Shown: positions 1 through 8,322, counted from the first letter of the stretch. The stretch is DNA of 64,000 bases from CAVQGZ01 sp963712175 (GCA_963712175.1 CAVQGZ010000003.1:55573-119572), one strand, 5' to 3'. Translations and numbers: made by a program. The notes: generated by a model from the sequence alone, not told the origin.

Positions 1-128
1 GGCGCCATCAACAGCTCACACTTGAAGGTCCTGACGGGTTGATCATCAGGCTGTGCGTCTCGACAAGGTACGGAGCCGCTGACTGAGCCGACAGGTTCCC
101 GTCAACCCGGTGTGAGTCGAGAATCACC

Positions 129-1235
129 TCACGGGGCAGGGGTGGGATCGCTCGCGGGGTCGGGCCACGCGAGTCGTCGGCGCAGCCACAGGGCGACGTA
201 GACCAGCGCGAGGAGCGCGGGCACCTCGACGAGCGGCCCGATGACCCCGGCCAGTGCCTGGCCCGAGGTGATGCCCCACACCCCGATGCACACGGCGATC
301 GCGAGCTCGAAGTTGTTGCCCGCCGCGGTGAAGGCGACCGTCGTGGTCTTCTCGTAGCCCAGCCGGAACCGGCGCCCGACGACGAACGAGACCCCCCACA
401 TGAGGCCGAAGTAGACCAGCAGCGGGACGGCGACGAGCGCCACCGACCCGGGTTCGTTCAGGATCGCCTCGCCCTGCAGCGCGAACATGATCACGATGGT
501 GAACAACAGGCCGTAGAGCGCCCACGGGCTGATCCGGGGGGAGAACTCGTTCTCATACCAGTCGAGGCCCTTGCGCCGGATCCCAACCACGCGCGTGATG
601 ACGCCGGCGGCCAGCGGGATGCCCAGGAAGATCAGCACCGCCCTCAGGATCTCTCCGGTCGAGAAGGTGACGTCCTCGGTACCCAGCCCCAGCCAGGACG
701 GGAGGATCTGCAGGTAGAAGGTGCCCAGCAGGGCGTACGCGGCGATCTGGAACACCGAGTTGACCGCGACGAGGAACGCGGCTGCCTCCCGGTCCCCACA
801 CCCCAGGTCGTTCCAGATCAGCACCATCGCGATGCAGCGCGCCAGGCCGATCACGATCAGCCCGGTCCGGAACTCCGGGTAGTCGGCCAGGAACACCCAG
901 GCCAGCGTGAACATCAGCAGGGGCCCGACCAGCCAGTTCAGGACCAGCGACAGCAAGAGCATCCGGCCGTCCCCGGTGACATGACCCATGTCCTCGTACC
1001 GGACCTTCGCGAGCACCGGGTACATCATGAGCAGCAGGCCCAACGCGATCGGCAGCGACGTACCGGAGATGGTCACGGCTTCGAGAAGGTCGTCCAGCTC
1101 GGGGACGAACCGCCCGAGGAGTAGGCCGGCGACCATGGCCAGCCCGATCCACGCCGGCAGCAACCTGTCGAGCATGGACAGTCGGGAAGCGACCCGTGCT
1201 GTGTCGGCCGGCGGCCCCTGCCTGGCGGTAGTCAC
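129..1235 (-). CDS. acr3: ACR3-family arsenite efflux permease
   Basis: A 368-residue integral membrane protein with about ten hydrophobic segments, the usual ACR3 length. ACR3 proteins export arsenite, and sometimes antimonite, across the cytoplasmic membrane using the proton gradient. The segment GLARCIAMVLIWNDLGCGD carries the conserved cysteine of the fourth membrane helix, and the segment after it (AAAFLVAVNSVFQIAAY) is also typical. The GTG start at 1235 overlaps the stop of the small ORF upstream. No ArsR repressor or ArsC reductase lies inside the window; they could lie beyond position 1. The C-terminus is short and basic/Pro-rich. Confidence 0.9.
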   Translation of the reverse strand: MTTARQGPPADTARVASRLSMLDRLLPAWIGLAMVAGLLLGRFVPELDDLLEAVTISGTSLPIALGLLLMMYPVLAKVRYEDMGHVTGDGRMLLLSLVLNWLVGPLLMFTLAWVFLADYPEFRTGLIVIGLARCIAMVLIWNDLGCGDREAAAFLVAVNSVFQIAAYALLGTFYLQILPSWLGLGTEDVTFSTGEILRAVLIFLGIPLAAGVITRVVGIRRKGLDWYENEFSPRISPWALYGLLFTIVIMFALQGEAILNEPGSVALVAVPLLVYFGLMWGVSFVVGRRFRLGYEKTTTVAFTAAGNNFELAIAVCIGVWGITSGQALAGVIGPLVEVPALLALVYVALWLRRRLAWPDPASDPTPAP

Positions 1236-1411
1236 GAGGATGCGGTCGCGCGGAGCAGCCCGGAGATCTCGTCGGTGGTGGGGAGCCGACCGGAGACGAC
1301 GAGCGTCTCGTCCACGACCATGTCATGACCCATCACCCGGGTCGGCCGCACCAGACCAGTCGCCTCAACGGCCAGCGCCACGGCGTCATCACCCCCACGA
1401 GGGAACCGCAC
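1232..1411 (-). CDS. Small thioredoxin-like ORF coupled to the arsenite pump
   Basis: A 59-residue reading frame from a GTG at 1411. Its TGA stop overlaps the GTG start of the ACR3 gene in a GTGA, so the two are probably translationally coupled. The C-terminal half (VMGHDMVVDETLVVSGRLP, then TTDEI) looks like the last strands and helix of small thioredoxin-fold or ArsD-like proteins, which end in a similar 'VVDG..VVSGR.P...EI' pattern. The N-terminal half with a CxxC motif is missing, and an in-frame TGA lies just upstream of the start. It could be a 5'-truncated redox or metallochaperone gene, or a genuine mini-protein. Family resemblance is from memory and weak. Confidence 0.45.
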   Translation of the reverse strand: MRFPRGGDDAVALAVEATGLVRPTRVMGHDMVVDETLVVSGRLPTTDEISGLLRATASS

Positions 1412-1549
1412 GGACCAGCACCTACCTCAGCGCTCCCACCAATCCCGGGCCAGGGGCGAAGGGCCCCACCGCAGCGGGCGGTTCGCGTCAGACTTCCGGG
1501 TGCGCTGACGAGCCCAGCCGCTTCACTCTCGCCCCGTGACCAGCGCCTT

Positions 1550-1568
1550 CATCCAGCCCGGCTGGATG
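1550..1568. promoter_or_regulatory. Perfect inverted repeat upstream of TA pair
   Basis: CATCCAGCC and GGCTGGATG are perfect 9-base arms around one base, about 30 bp before the antitoxin start. It could be an operator for the antitoxin or a small hairpin. Seen directly; function is inferred. Confidence 0.4.
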
Positions 1569-1588
1569 GACATCGGAACCATCGAGCG

Positions 1589-1600
1589 CCACAACTGTGG
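1589..1600. promoter_or_regulatory. CCACA/TGTGG palindrome over antitoxin start
   Basis: CCACA-AC-TGTGG overlaps the GTG start codon at 1597. A similar CCACA/TGTGG palindrome sits in front of the unrelated TA pair at 24139. A position over the start suits an autoregulatory operator on a leaderless message. Confidence 0.35.
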
Positions 1601-1868
1601 CCGCGACTACCCAGCCGTTGCGTGAAGTCCGTGACCACCTGTCTGAGGTCGTCGATCGGGTCGAGCATCACCACGACCGCGTCGTCGTCACTCGCAACGG
1701 GCACCCTGCAGCGGTCATCCTCAGCCCGGATGACCTGGCCGAGCTCGAAGAGACCATCGAGGTTCTCAGCGACAACGCCGCTCTGCTGATATCCGTGAGG
1801 CCGACGAGGCTTACGCGCGCGGAGACGCCGTCCGCGGTGTCGATGCGGTGCGCCGTCTCCGCCGATGA
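1597..1868 (+). pseudogene. Phd/YefM-RelB-type antitoxin, frameshifted
   Basis: The N-terminus (LREVRDHLSEVVDRVEHHH, then RVVVTRNGHPAAVILSPDDL) is a clear Phd/YefM-type antitoxin that binds DNA and neutralises the RelE-like toxin downstream. After ...LSDNAAL the frame is lost at about 1787. The -1 frame continues as DIREADEAYARGDAVRGVDA..RLRR, the normal C-terminus, and stops at 1868 in an ATGA overlap with the toxin start. The span is 272 nt, one base short of a whole number of codons, so one base is missing (probably a G after GCTCTG). As written the antitoxin would lack its toxin-binding tail. A sequencing error is possible, since toxin without antitoxin should be harmful. Confidence 0.8.
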
Positions 1869-2140
1869 CCGACCCGGTCTACGAACTCGTTGTCACGCCA
1901 CCGGCACGGCGTGCCATCGAGCAGCGGCTCCCTGAACCGGTCGCCGCTGCCGTCCTCGACTTCCTCACCGCTGCCCTGACCGCGAACCCGCACCGCCTTG
2001 GCACGCCGCTGCGAGGCGAACTGGCTGGCCTCTGGTCCGCCCGCAAGGGCACCTACGGGATCCTCTACCGAATCAACGACGACCTCAGAGAAGTCATCGT
2101 CGTGCGCATCGAGCACCGCCGAGACGCCTACCGAGCCTGA
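1865..2140 (+). CDS. relE: RelE/ParE-family toxin
   Basis: A 91-residue protein of the RelE superfamily. RelE-type toxins cleave mRNA in the ribosomal A site; ParE relatives poison gyrase. Visible features are the N-terminal YELVVTPPARRAIEQRLP, the central strand-turn segment LRGELAGLWSARKGTYGILY and the C-terminal VVRIEHRRDAYRA with the usual basic, His-containing active-site strand (IEHRRDAY). The ATG overlaps the antitoxin stop (ATGA), the standard antitoxin-first layout. The toxin itself appears intact. Confidence 0.88.
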   Translation: MTDPVYELVVTPPARRAIEQRLPEPVAAAVLDFLTAALTANPHRLGTPLRGELAGLWSARKGTYGILYRINDDLREVIVVRIEHRRDAYRA

Positions 2141-2332
2141 CCGGCGCAACCAGCCACGATCCGGTCGACTTCCCGGGGGAGACGGCTGTTGGCGTCGGGT
2201 GCCCCTGCTGCTGATCTTGTCGAGCATGCCGACCATGCGCCGGAGCACCACGCCTGGAACCCCGCTGGACGGCGCGGCCAACTGCTGCCACACAGCCCAT
2301 GTGTCGCTGTAGGACGCCAAGCGTTGGATGCG

Positions 2333-3316
2333 CTACTCAGCAACCTCGACAATGGTGGCGTCGACCTGCCGTCCCTCCTGGGGGAGGAAGCAGTAGAGCC
2401 GCCATGCGCCCGGGGCGTCGAGCGTGAACGCCATGTATCGGTCCGTCCCCGGCTGCGTCGTCTTCGACCACAGGTAGGTTCCGGACTCCTCGTCAGCATC
2501 CGCTGGTTCGATGGCGTACCCGACGTTGTGCCGCTGCTCGGTGGCATCGACGGCGACGATGTCGAGTCTGTCGCCAACAGAGAACTCAGTGGGTCCGGAG
2601 TAGACGCAGCTATCCCCGGTGAACTCCACCGCCACCGCGTCGACGTAGGTCTGGCCGACCTGTTCGGGGTCGCATGGCTCGTTCGACCCATCAGCCCAGT
2701 CGTAGGCAGTGATGGTGCCGTCCTCGACAGTGATCTGGTCGGTGCCGCCGGCGCCGAGGCACTCGCCGTACTTGTCGACGAAGTGGGTACGGAATGTTGC
2801 CTTGTTGCCCGAGACGCGCACGTCGACGTACTCGGTCGCGTAGTGCCGGCGTTGACCAGGGTCGGCGTCACTGTTCGCGGGGGCGACCTGAGCCTCCAGG
2901 CGTGCGATCTCATCCGGCCCCGTAGCGATCGGCGGGTCGTTGGTGTCGAACGGGTGACCGATCACCACGGCGTCCTCGGCGTAGAAGGACATGAGCGAGT
3001 CCAACCACTCCTGCGGGTCGACCTCGACGGTGGTGTTGACGTTACGCACGTCCTGGTACGCGGCCAGGACCGCAGCGGGATCCTCGGCCGGTCCAGCAGG
3101 CGTCGGATCGCTCTCCCCGCCCAGCGAGTCGAGCAGCCCGGGCCCCCAGACCAGGCCGGCGACCACCACGGCGGCGGCCGCGACGGTCAGCAGGATCCCG
3201 TGGCGCGTCCTCTGCTTGTCTGCCATGTTCTCCACCTCCATCAGGGCGGTATCGGCGTCGACAGGGTGGGCGTCGATCGCGGTGGCCAACTGCTCCAGGC
3301 GCTTGTCAACCAACAT
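2333..3316 (-). CDS. Membrane-anchored NTF2-like protein coupled to ECF sigma factor
   Basis: A 327-residue protein. The start at 3316 (MLVDKRLEQLATAIDAHP) has GAGGAGG about 8 bases upstream and overlaps the end of the sigma-factor gene by 11 nt. Residues 1-40 are cytoplasmic, in the place where anti-sigma factors bind sigma. One membrane helix follows (ILLTVAAAAVVVAGLVW). The external part has a SnoaL/NTF2-like fold pattern (WLDSLMSFYAEDAVVIGHPF, later ATFRTHFVDKYGECL) and a later beta-rich domain with Cys residues. Position and topology suggest it regulates the sigma factor and senses something outside the membrane. No zinc-binding HxxxCxxC anti-sigma motif is visible. Its role is inferred. 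Confidence 0.6.
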   Translation of the reverse strand: MLVDKRLEQLATAIDAHPVDADTALMEVENMADKQRTRHGILLTVAAAAVVVAGLVWGPGLLDSLGGESDPTPAGPAEDPAAVLAAYQDVRNVNTTVEVDPQEWLDSLMSFYAEDAVVIGHPFDTNDPPIATGPDEIARLEAQVAPANSDADPGQRRHYATEYVDVRVSGNKATFRTHFVDKYGECLGAGGTDQITVEDGTITAYDWADGSNEPCDPEQVGQTYVDAVAVEFTGDSCVYSGPTEFSVGDRLDIVAVDATEQRHNVGYAIEPADADEESGTYLWSKTTQPGTDRYMAFTLDAPGAWRLYCFLPQEGRQVDATIVEVAE

Positions 3317-3806
3317 CGCTACCCACCTCCTCACCCAACGTCGCGGCCAGTCGTTGCCGGGCCCGATGCAGGTGCACCCGGGCCGTGGAGGCCGAGCAGT
3401 CCAACACCTGCGCGACCTCCTCCACGGGCTTGTCCTCGAAGTAGCGCAACGCCACCGCCGCCCGCTGCTGGGGCGGCAACTCTCGGACTGCGGCCAGCAC
3501 CTCGGCCGAGACGGGCTCGGGCAGCGGCGGGCTGGCCGGTGTCGCCGGCCGAGCCCGCAACACCGCGGCCGCCAGCCGTTGCTCCCGCTTGGCCACCTGC
3601 ACGGCGAGACGGATCGCCACCCGACGCACCCACGCGTCCGGCTGGTCGTGCCCGGCTACCCGGCGCCAATGCCGCAGGAGCTGCACGAACGCATCCTGGG
3701 TGACCTCCTCGGACCGGTCCCAGTCCTGCAGGACCCAGAACACCGTGCGCACCACCCGGGCGTAGTGGTCGGCGAACATGTCGCGGAAGTCCTCCTCCCG
3801 GTCCAT
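3306..3806 (-). CDS. ECF (SigE-like) RNA polymerase sigma factor
   Basis: A 166-residue group IV sigma-70 factor. Region 2 spans about residues 8-75 (FADHYARVVRTVFWVLQDWD, then EEVTQDAFVQLLRHWRRV). Region 4 spans about 110-160 (LPPQQRAAVALRYFEDKPV, then VAQVLDCSASTARVHLHRAR). The ATG at 3806 is chosen because GGGAGGT lies 5 bases upstream; longer upstream frames lack family similarity. It should direct RNA polymerase to a stress or envelope regulon and is co-transcribed with the membrane protein that overlaps its 3' end. Confidence 0.88.
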   Translation of the reverse strand: MDREEDFRDMFADHYARVVRTVFWVLQDWDRSEEVTQDAFVQLLRHWRRVAGHDQPDAWVRRVAIRLAVQVAKREQRLAAAVLRARPATPASPPLPEPVSAEVLAAVRELPPQQRAAVALRYFEDKPVEEVAQVLDCSASTARVHLHRARQRLAATLGEEVGSDVG

Positions 3807-4235
3807 GAGCACCTCCCACCGGCTGACGCGTGCTGCTACCCCATGACCGGGCTGGGCACCCGATTCCGTTTCCACCCAAGAGCAGCAGACTTCAACGACG
3901 GCGTAGGCGGGGCGCGGCGAGGCATGCGGCTGCGCTGGGCCGATCTCGACCTCGACGACCTCGGCCACCTCGACGAGAGGGTCACCTCGGTGGCGGGGCT
4001 GGGCTTCGGAAGGCCCAGTAGTCGTCGAGGTGGCGGGGCACCCGCGGTGCGGCGTTCCGGTCCGCCAAGTCCTTCCGCGTAGGACTGCCCTGTGATCGCG
4101 CCGGCGACCTCGGCGTCTGTGCTGGGGCAGCATGGAGATGCGATGCTAGTGTCACGGAAACGCAGCAAAACACAACAGATGAAGTCGCGGAACGCACGCT
4201 GTTCGGTCGCCGCAGGCCGGTGGGAGGAGCCGTCG
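3807..4235. other. Divergent intergenic region, no gene seen
   Basis: About 430 bp between the divergent sigma-factor and DeoR genes. It must carry both promoters. No convincing gene or strong palindrome was seen. An AT-richer stretch around 4150-4185 is a plausible place for the repressor promoter. Confidence 0.4.
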
Positions 4236-5003
4236 ATGTCGCTGTACGCCGAGGAACGCCAGCAGAGAATCCTGACGCAGGCTCGCGCGGAGGGGCGGGT
4301 GGAGGTGGCGGCGCTGGCTGAGGCGTTGGAGGTGACCCAGGAGACGGTGCGCCGTGACCTAGATCGGCTGGAGCGTCAGGGTTTGGTGCGCCGTGTGCAT
4401 GGTGGGGCGATGCCGACGGGGCGCCTGGACTTCGAGCCGGGGCTGAGCCAGAGGGACGCGACGGCGTCGTCGGAGAAGGCGCGGATGGCTCGGGTGGCGG
4501 TGGGGCTGCTGCCACGGGAGGGCACGGTGCTGCTGGATGCTGGGACGAGCACGGCGCGGGTTGCGGCGGCGCTGCCGGAGGACAGCCGCCTCACGGTGGT
4601 GACCAATTCGCTGCCCATTGCCACGCAGCTGGCGACCCGGCCTGCTGTGACGGTTCATCTGATCGGGGGGCGTGTACGGGGCCAGACCCTGGCGACCGTC
4701 GATGCGTGGGCGCTGGAGACCTTGGGGCGGGTCACAGTCGATATGGCGGTGGTGGGCACTAACGGCATCTCAGCCGGTCGCGGGTTGACCACGCCGGATG
4801 TGTCTGAGGCGGGGGTGAAGTCGGCGATGGTGGCTGCGGGGCGACAGGTGGTGGTCTTGGCGGACTCCTCGAAGTACGGCAGCGACCAGTTCGCCCAGTT
4901 CGCGACGTTGAGCGAGATCGACGTGGTGGTCAGTGACTCCGAGCTCGATGACCAGGCGCGCGCGGAGATCGCGCGGCAGGGCCCGGAAGTCGTGCTTGCC
5001 TGA
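4236..5003 (+). CDS. DeoR-family sugar-phosphate-responsive repressor
   Basis: A 255-residue DeoR/GlpR-type regulator. Residues 1-58 hold the winged helix-turn-helix (ERQQRILTQARAEGRVEV, then ALEVTQETVRRDLDRLERQG, then LVRRVHGGA). The C-terminal DeoRC domain carries the phosphosugar-binding features DAGTSTARVA, VTNSLPIA, VVGTNGIS and ADSSKYG. Start 4236 has GGAGGAG upstream. It lies just before the PfkB/PTS/dehydrogenase operon on the same strand and most likely represses it, releasing DNA when a sugar or polyol phosphate binds. It resembles FruR-type regulators of actinobacterial fru operons, but the neighbours here are mannitol-type. Confidence 0.88.
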   Translation: MSLYAEERQQRILTQARAEGRVEVAALAEALEVTQETVRRDLDRLERQGLVRRVHGGAMPTGRLDFEPGLSQRDATASSEKARMARVAVGLLPREGTVLLDAGTSTARVAAALPEDSRLTVVTNSLPIATQLATRPAVTVHLIGGRVRGQTLATVDAWALETLGRVTVDMAVVGTNGISAGRGLTTPDVSEAGVKSAMVAAGRQVVVLADSSKYGSDQFAQFATLSEIDVVVSDSELDDQARAEIARQGPEVVLA

Positions 5004-5069
5004 CCGCACGAACCGAGCGCTACACACAGCCCTCCCCACATATTCACAGAGAAAACTTCGTCGCGTTGC

Positions 5070-5098
5070 TTGACTTGGCTCTGATACCCAAGTAGAAA
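5070..5098 (+). promoter_or_regulatory. Putative sigma-70 promoter of the polyol operon
   Basis: TTGACT (5070-5075), 17-base spacer, TAGAAA (5093-5098), about 70 bp upstream of the kinase start. This is unusually close to consensus for this DNA, in a locally AT-rich stretch. Seen in sequence; activity is inferred. Confidence 0.55.
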
Positions 5099-5169
5099 TG
5101 GTCATAGACAGGGAAGCGCAGATCTGTCTCCTGTGCTTCGTTCCTTCTCTAGGACCGGTAGGTGTTGCC

Positions 5170-6117
5170 GTGATCGTGACCCTTACTCCGAACCCAAGCC
5201 TGGACCGCACCATCGAGATCGCCGGGCTGAGGCGCGGCGAGGTGCTGCGCGCGTCGGCGACCCGGGTCGACCCGGGCGGCAAGGGCGTCAACGTCTCCCG
5301 GGTGCTGGCCGCGCACGGGGTGTCCACGGTGGCGATCGTTCCGGCCGGCGGGCCCGAAGGGGCGCAGCTGGCCGACCTGCTCGCCCCGGCCGGCATCCCT
5401 GTCGTCACGGTGCCCTTGCGCCGGGCCACCCGCAGCAACATCGCGCTGGTGGAGCCGGACGGCACGACGACGAAGGTCAACGAGCCCGGCCCGACGCTGT
5501 CGGGCGACGAGGTCGCCACGATGAGTGAGCGAGTAGCGGCCGTGGCTGGCTCCGCGGACTGGGTGGTGCTGTCTGGCAGCCTCCCGTCCGGGGTTAGCGA
5601 TGAGTTCTACGCCGACCTGGTGCCGCGAGCCCAGGCCCTGGGGTGCCGCGTGGCCGTCGACACCAGCGGTGGCCCACTCGCCGCCGCCGTCGCAGCGCAG
5701 CCGGACCTGATCAAACCCAACACCGCTGAGCTAGCCGAGCTCACCGGAGCACCGATGCTGACCTGGGGCGACGTGGCCAAGCACGCACAGGCCCTGCACG
5801 ACGGCGGCATTGCCACCGTGCTGGTCAGCCTGGGACAGGACGGCGCGCTGCTCGTCGACGACGACGGCGTCCGTTGGGCCTCGGCACCACCAGTCGAGGT
5901 GCGCAGCACCGTCGGCGCCGGCGACAGCACGCTGGCCGGTTTCCTCGTCGCGGGCGCCACCGGCGACGAGGCGCTGCGATCCGCGGTCGCGTTCGGCTCG
6001 GCCGCAGTCGCGCTTCCCGGCAGCGCCATGCCCGGGCCGGGCGATGTTCACCCCGAAACGGTGACAGTCCAGGACACCCCCGACCCGTCACTTCCCCTGC
6101 TCGAGGGGGTCGAATGA
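5170..6117 (+). CDS. PfkB-family hexose-phosphate kinase (1-phosphofructokinase type)
   Basis: A 315-residue PfkB/ribokinase-fold kinase of the LacC/FruK group, which phosphorylate fructose-1-P, fructose-6-P or tagatose-6-P. The start is set at GTG 5170 because the family begins MIVTLTPNPSLDRT; the upstream extension has no similarity. Signatures: RVDPGGKGVNVSRVL (substrate loop), LIKPNTAELAEL, and VGAGDSTLAGF with catalytic Asp252. In this operon its likely substrate is the hexose phosphate made after PTS uptake and oxidation of a polyol. A fructose-1-P role is the alternative, but the transporter beside it is mannitol-type. Confidence 0.85.
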   Translation: MIVTLTPNPSLDRTIEIAGLRRGEVLRASATRVDPGGKGVNVSRVLAAHGVSTVAIVPAGGPEGAQLADLLAPAGIPVVTVPLRRATRSNIALVEPDGTTTKVNEPGPTLSGDEVATMSERVAAVAGSADWVVLSGSLPSGVSDEFYADLVPRAQALGCRVAVDTSGGPLAAAVAAQPDLIKPNTAELAELTGAPMLTWGDVAKHAQALHDGGIATVLVSLGQDGALLVDDDGVRWASAPPVEVRSTVGAGDSTLAGFLVAGATGDEALRSAVAFGSAAVALPGSAMPGPGDVHPETVTVQDTPDPSLPLLEGVE

Positions 6118-6212
6118 CCCAAGCCACGCGCTGCACACCCGACGCTCCTTCAGGACGGCCGCCGGGCCGTTCTCACCACTGACTCAGACTCCGCACCCGA
6201 AAGGAAACGACC

Positions 6213-7763
6213 ATGGCTACACAGACCCAGACTGCGGCCAAGGCGCCCAGCAAGGCGCGCATCCGCACGCAGAAGTTCGGCACGTTCCTGTCCGGCATGA
6301 TCATGCCGAACATCGCAGCGTTCATCGCGTGGGGGTTCATCACCGCGTTCTTCATCGAGACAGGGTGGACCCCGGTTGCCGAGCTCGGCGGGTTCGGTGA
6401 GAACGCCGACGGCGTCGCCAACACAGGCCTGGTCGGCCCCATGATCATCTACATGCTTCCCCTGCTCATCGCCAACCAGGGCGGACGCATGGTCTACGGC
6501 GCCCGCGGTGGCGTCATGGGCGTCATCGCCACGATGGGTGTCATCGTCGGCACCGACGTGCCGATGTTCCTCGGCGCGATGGTCATGGGGCCGCTGGCGG
6601 CATGGGTGATGATGCGGCTGGACCGGCTGTGGGACGGCAAGATCAAGCCCGGGTTCGAGATGCTCGTGAACAACTTCTCGGCCGGGTTCGTCGCGTCCGT
6701 CCTGGCCATCGTGGGGTTCTACGTGTTCGGCCCGATCGTGGAGCTCTTGTCCACCTGGGCCGGCAACGGCGTGGACTGGGTGGTGGCCAACAACCTGCTG
6801 CCGTTCTCCAGCATCGTCATCGAGCCGGCGAAGGTGCTGTTCCTGAACAACGCCATCAACCACGGCGTCCTGACGCCGCTGGGAATCAACGAGGCCGCCG
6901 AGACGGGCCAGTCGATCCTGTTCCTGCTCGAGGCCAACCCCGGCCCCGGCCTGGGCATCCTGCTGGCCTACTCGATCTTCGGCACCGGCCTGGCCAAGAG
7001 CACCGCTCCGGCGGCGGCGATCATCCAGTTCTTCGGCGGCATCCACGAGATCTACTTCCCCTACGTGCTCATGAAGCCGATCCTGCTGCTCGCGACGATC
7101 TCCGGCGGCATGGTGGGAATCTTCACCCTGACCCTGTTCGACGCCGGCCTGCGCGCCCCCGCCGCACCCGGGTCGATCATCGCGGTGCTCATCCAGACCC
7201 CGGTGGGCAGCTACGCGGGCGTCATCCTCTCCGTCGCTCTTGCCGCGCTCACCTCGTTCGCCATCGCATCCGTCATCCTGAAGGCCAGCCGCAAGCCGGT
7301 CGGGGATGCCGGCGAGCTCGCCGAGGCCACCTCGTCGATGGAGTCGATGAAGGGCAAGCAGAGCTCAGTGGCAGGCATGCTGTCGGGAGTCGACGAAGAC
7401 CTCGCGGCGCAGGCGCAGGCTCGGGAGGAGGCCCACGAGGCCCGCGCGCGGCGCTCCCCGATCCACCGCATCGTGTTCGCCTGCGACGCCGGCATGGGCT
7501 CCAGCGCCATGGGCGCCTCGGTTCTTCGCAACAAGATCAAGAAAGCCGGGTTCGACGACGTCACCGTGGTCAACCAGGCAATCGCCAACCTCGTCGACGA
7601 CGTCGACGTGGTCATCACCCACCAAGACCTGACAGCGCGCGCCGAGACCATGGCGCCAAGTGCCCAGCATGTGTCCGTCGACAACTTCATGAACAGCCCG
7701 AAGTACGACGAACTCGTCGCCGAGATCGAGCGCACCAACTCAGCCAGCGCAGCAGGCCAGTGA
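6213..7763 (+). CDS. mtlA: PTS mannitol-type EIICB
   Basis: A 516-residue phosphotransferase permease. The EIIC part (about 20-370) is a multi-spanning membrane domain with the mannitol-family signature GGIHEIYFPYVLMKP. A charged linker follows, then a cytoplasmic EIIB domain (about 415-510) with VFACDAGMGSSAMGASVL, where Cys424 carries the phosphate. It imports and phosphorylates a hexitol, most likely mannitol, giving the 1-phosphate. AAGGAA precedes the ATG. The EIIA domain is a separate downstream gene, so the protein has the CB rather than CBA layout. EI and HPr are not in the window. Confidence 0.92.
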   Translation: MATQTQTAAKAPSKARIRTQKFGTFLSGMIMPNIAAFIAWGFITAFFIETGWTPVAELGGFGENADGVANTGLVGPMIIYMLPLLIANQGGRMVYGARGGVMGVIATMGVIVGTDVPMFLGAMVMGPLAAWVMMRLDRLWDGKIKPGFEMLVNNFSAGFVASVLAIVGFYVFGPIVELLSTWAGNGVDWVVANNLLPFSSIVIEPAKVLFLNNAINHGVLTPLGINEAAETGQSILFLLEANPGPGLGILLAYSIFGTGLAKSTAPAAAIIQFFGGIHEIYFPYVLMKPILLLATISGGMVGIFTLTLFDAGLRAPAAPGSIIAVLIQTPVGSYAGVILSVALAALTSFAIASVILKASRKPVGDAGELAEATSSMESMKGKQSSVAGMLSGVDEDLAAQAQAREEAHEARARRSPIHRIVFACDAGMGSSAMGASVLRNKIKKAGFDDVTVVNQAIANLVDDVDVVITHQDLTARAETMAPSAQHVSVDNFMNSPKYDELVAEIERTNSASAAGQ

Positions 7764-7770
7764 TGAGTCA

Positions 7771-7802
7771 GGGTGTCGGCGCCCGCCAGGGCGCCGACAC
7801 CC
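7771..7802 (+). promoter_or_regulatory. Perfect 14-bp inverted repeat between EIICB and EIIA
   Basis: GGGTGTCGGCGCCC and its exact complement flank a 4-base GCCA loop, starting 8 bases after the EIICB stop. There is no T-run. It could be an attenuating terminator or a processing/stability hairpin setting EIICB:EIIA ratios. A short GCCCACACC tandem repeat (about 7802-7836) follows directly. Confidence 0.6.
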
Positions 7803-7857
7803 CGCCCACCGCCCACACCGCCCACACCGCCCACGACGATCAAGGAGCCTGTGACCG

Positions 7858-8295
7858 ATGAGTGACGTCCTGACCCCCCAGCAGGTCAAGGTGCCTGGTA
7901 CTGCCACCACCAAGGCCGATGCCATCCGCGAAGCCGGCGCCCTCCTCGTGGTCGCGGGTGCGGTGACCGAGGACTACATCGACGCGATGTTCCAGCGCGA
8001 GGAGTCGGTGTCGACCTACATGGGCAACTACCTGGCCATCCCGCACGGCACCCTCGACACGCGCGACACCATCCTGCGCTCGGGGATCTCGGTCGTGCGC
8101 TACGACACCCCGATCGACTGGGATGGCAACGAGGTGCGGTTCGTCCTGGGCATCGCCGGGGCGAACAACACCCACCTCGACATCCTCAGCAAGGTCGCGA
8201 TCGTGTTCAGCGACCTCGACCAGGTTGAGCAGCTGCGCGCCGCACCCAGCGGGCAGGCCGTGTTCGACATCCTCAGCGCCGTCAACACCGACTAG
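7858..8295 (+). CDS. mtlF: PTS mannitol-type EIIA
   Basis: A 145-residue EIIA protein of the mannitol/fructose family. His63 in LAIPHGTLDTRD is the expected phosphorylation site. It takes phosphate from HPr and passes it to the EIIB cysteine encoded just upstream. AAGGAG lies upstream of the ATG. The length matches stand-alone MtlF/CmtB-type proteins. It belongs to the operon 4236-9369. Confidence 0.92.
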   Translation: MSDVLTPQQVKVPGTATTKADAIREAGALLVVAGAVTEDYIDAMFQREESVSTYMGNYLAIPHGTLDTRDTILRSGISVVRYDTPIDWDGNEVRFVLGIAGANNTHLDILSKVAIVFSDLDQVEQLRAAPSGQAVFDILSAVNTD

Positions 8296-8322
8296 CCAAG
8301 ATTCCGACAAGGAGCACCAACC

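Noticed and set aside
3915..3975. Integrase-like MRLRWADLDLDD in the gap before the DeoR gene
   Set aside because: A short match to a common tyrosine-recombinase motif, but nothing else in frame supports an integrase and there is no catalytic region.
7802..7836. Possible CRISPR-like or minisatellite array
   Set aside because: Only about three 9-11-bp GCCCACACC units with no spacers; a simple local tandem repeat.
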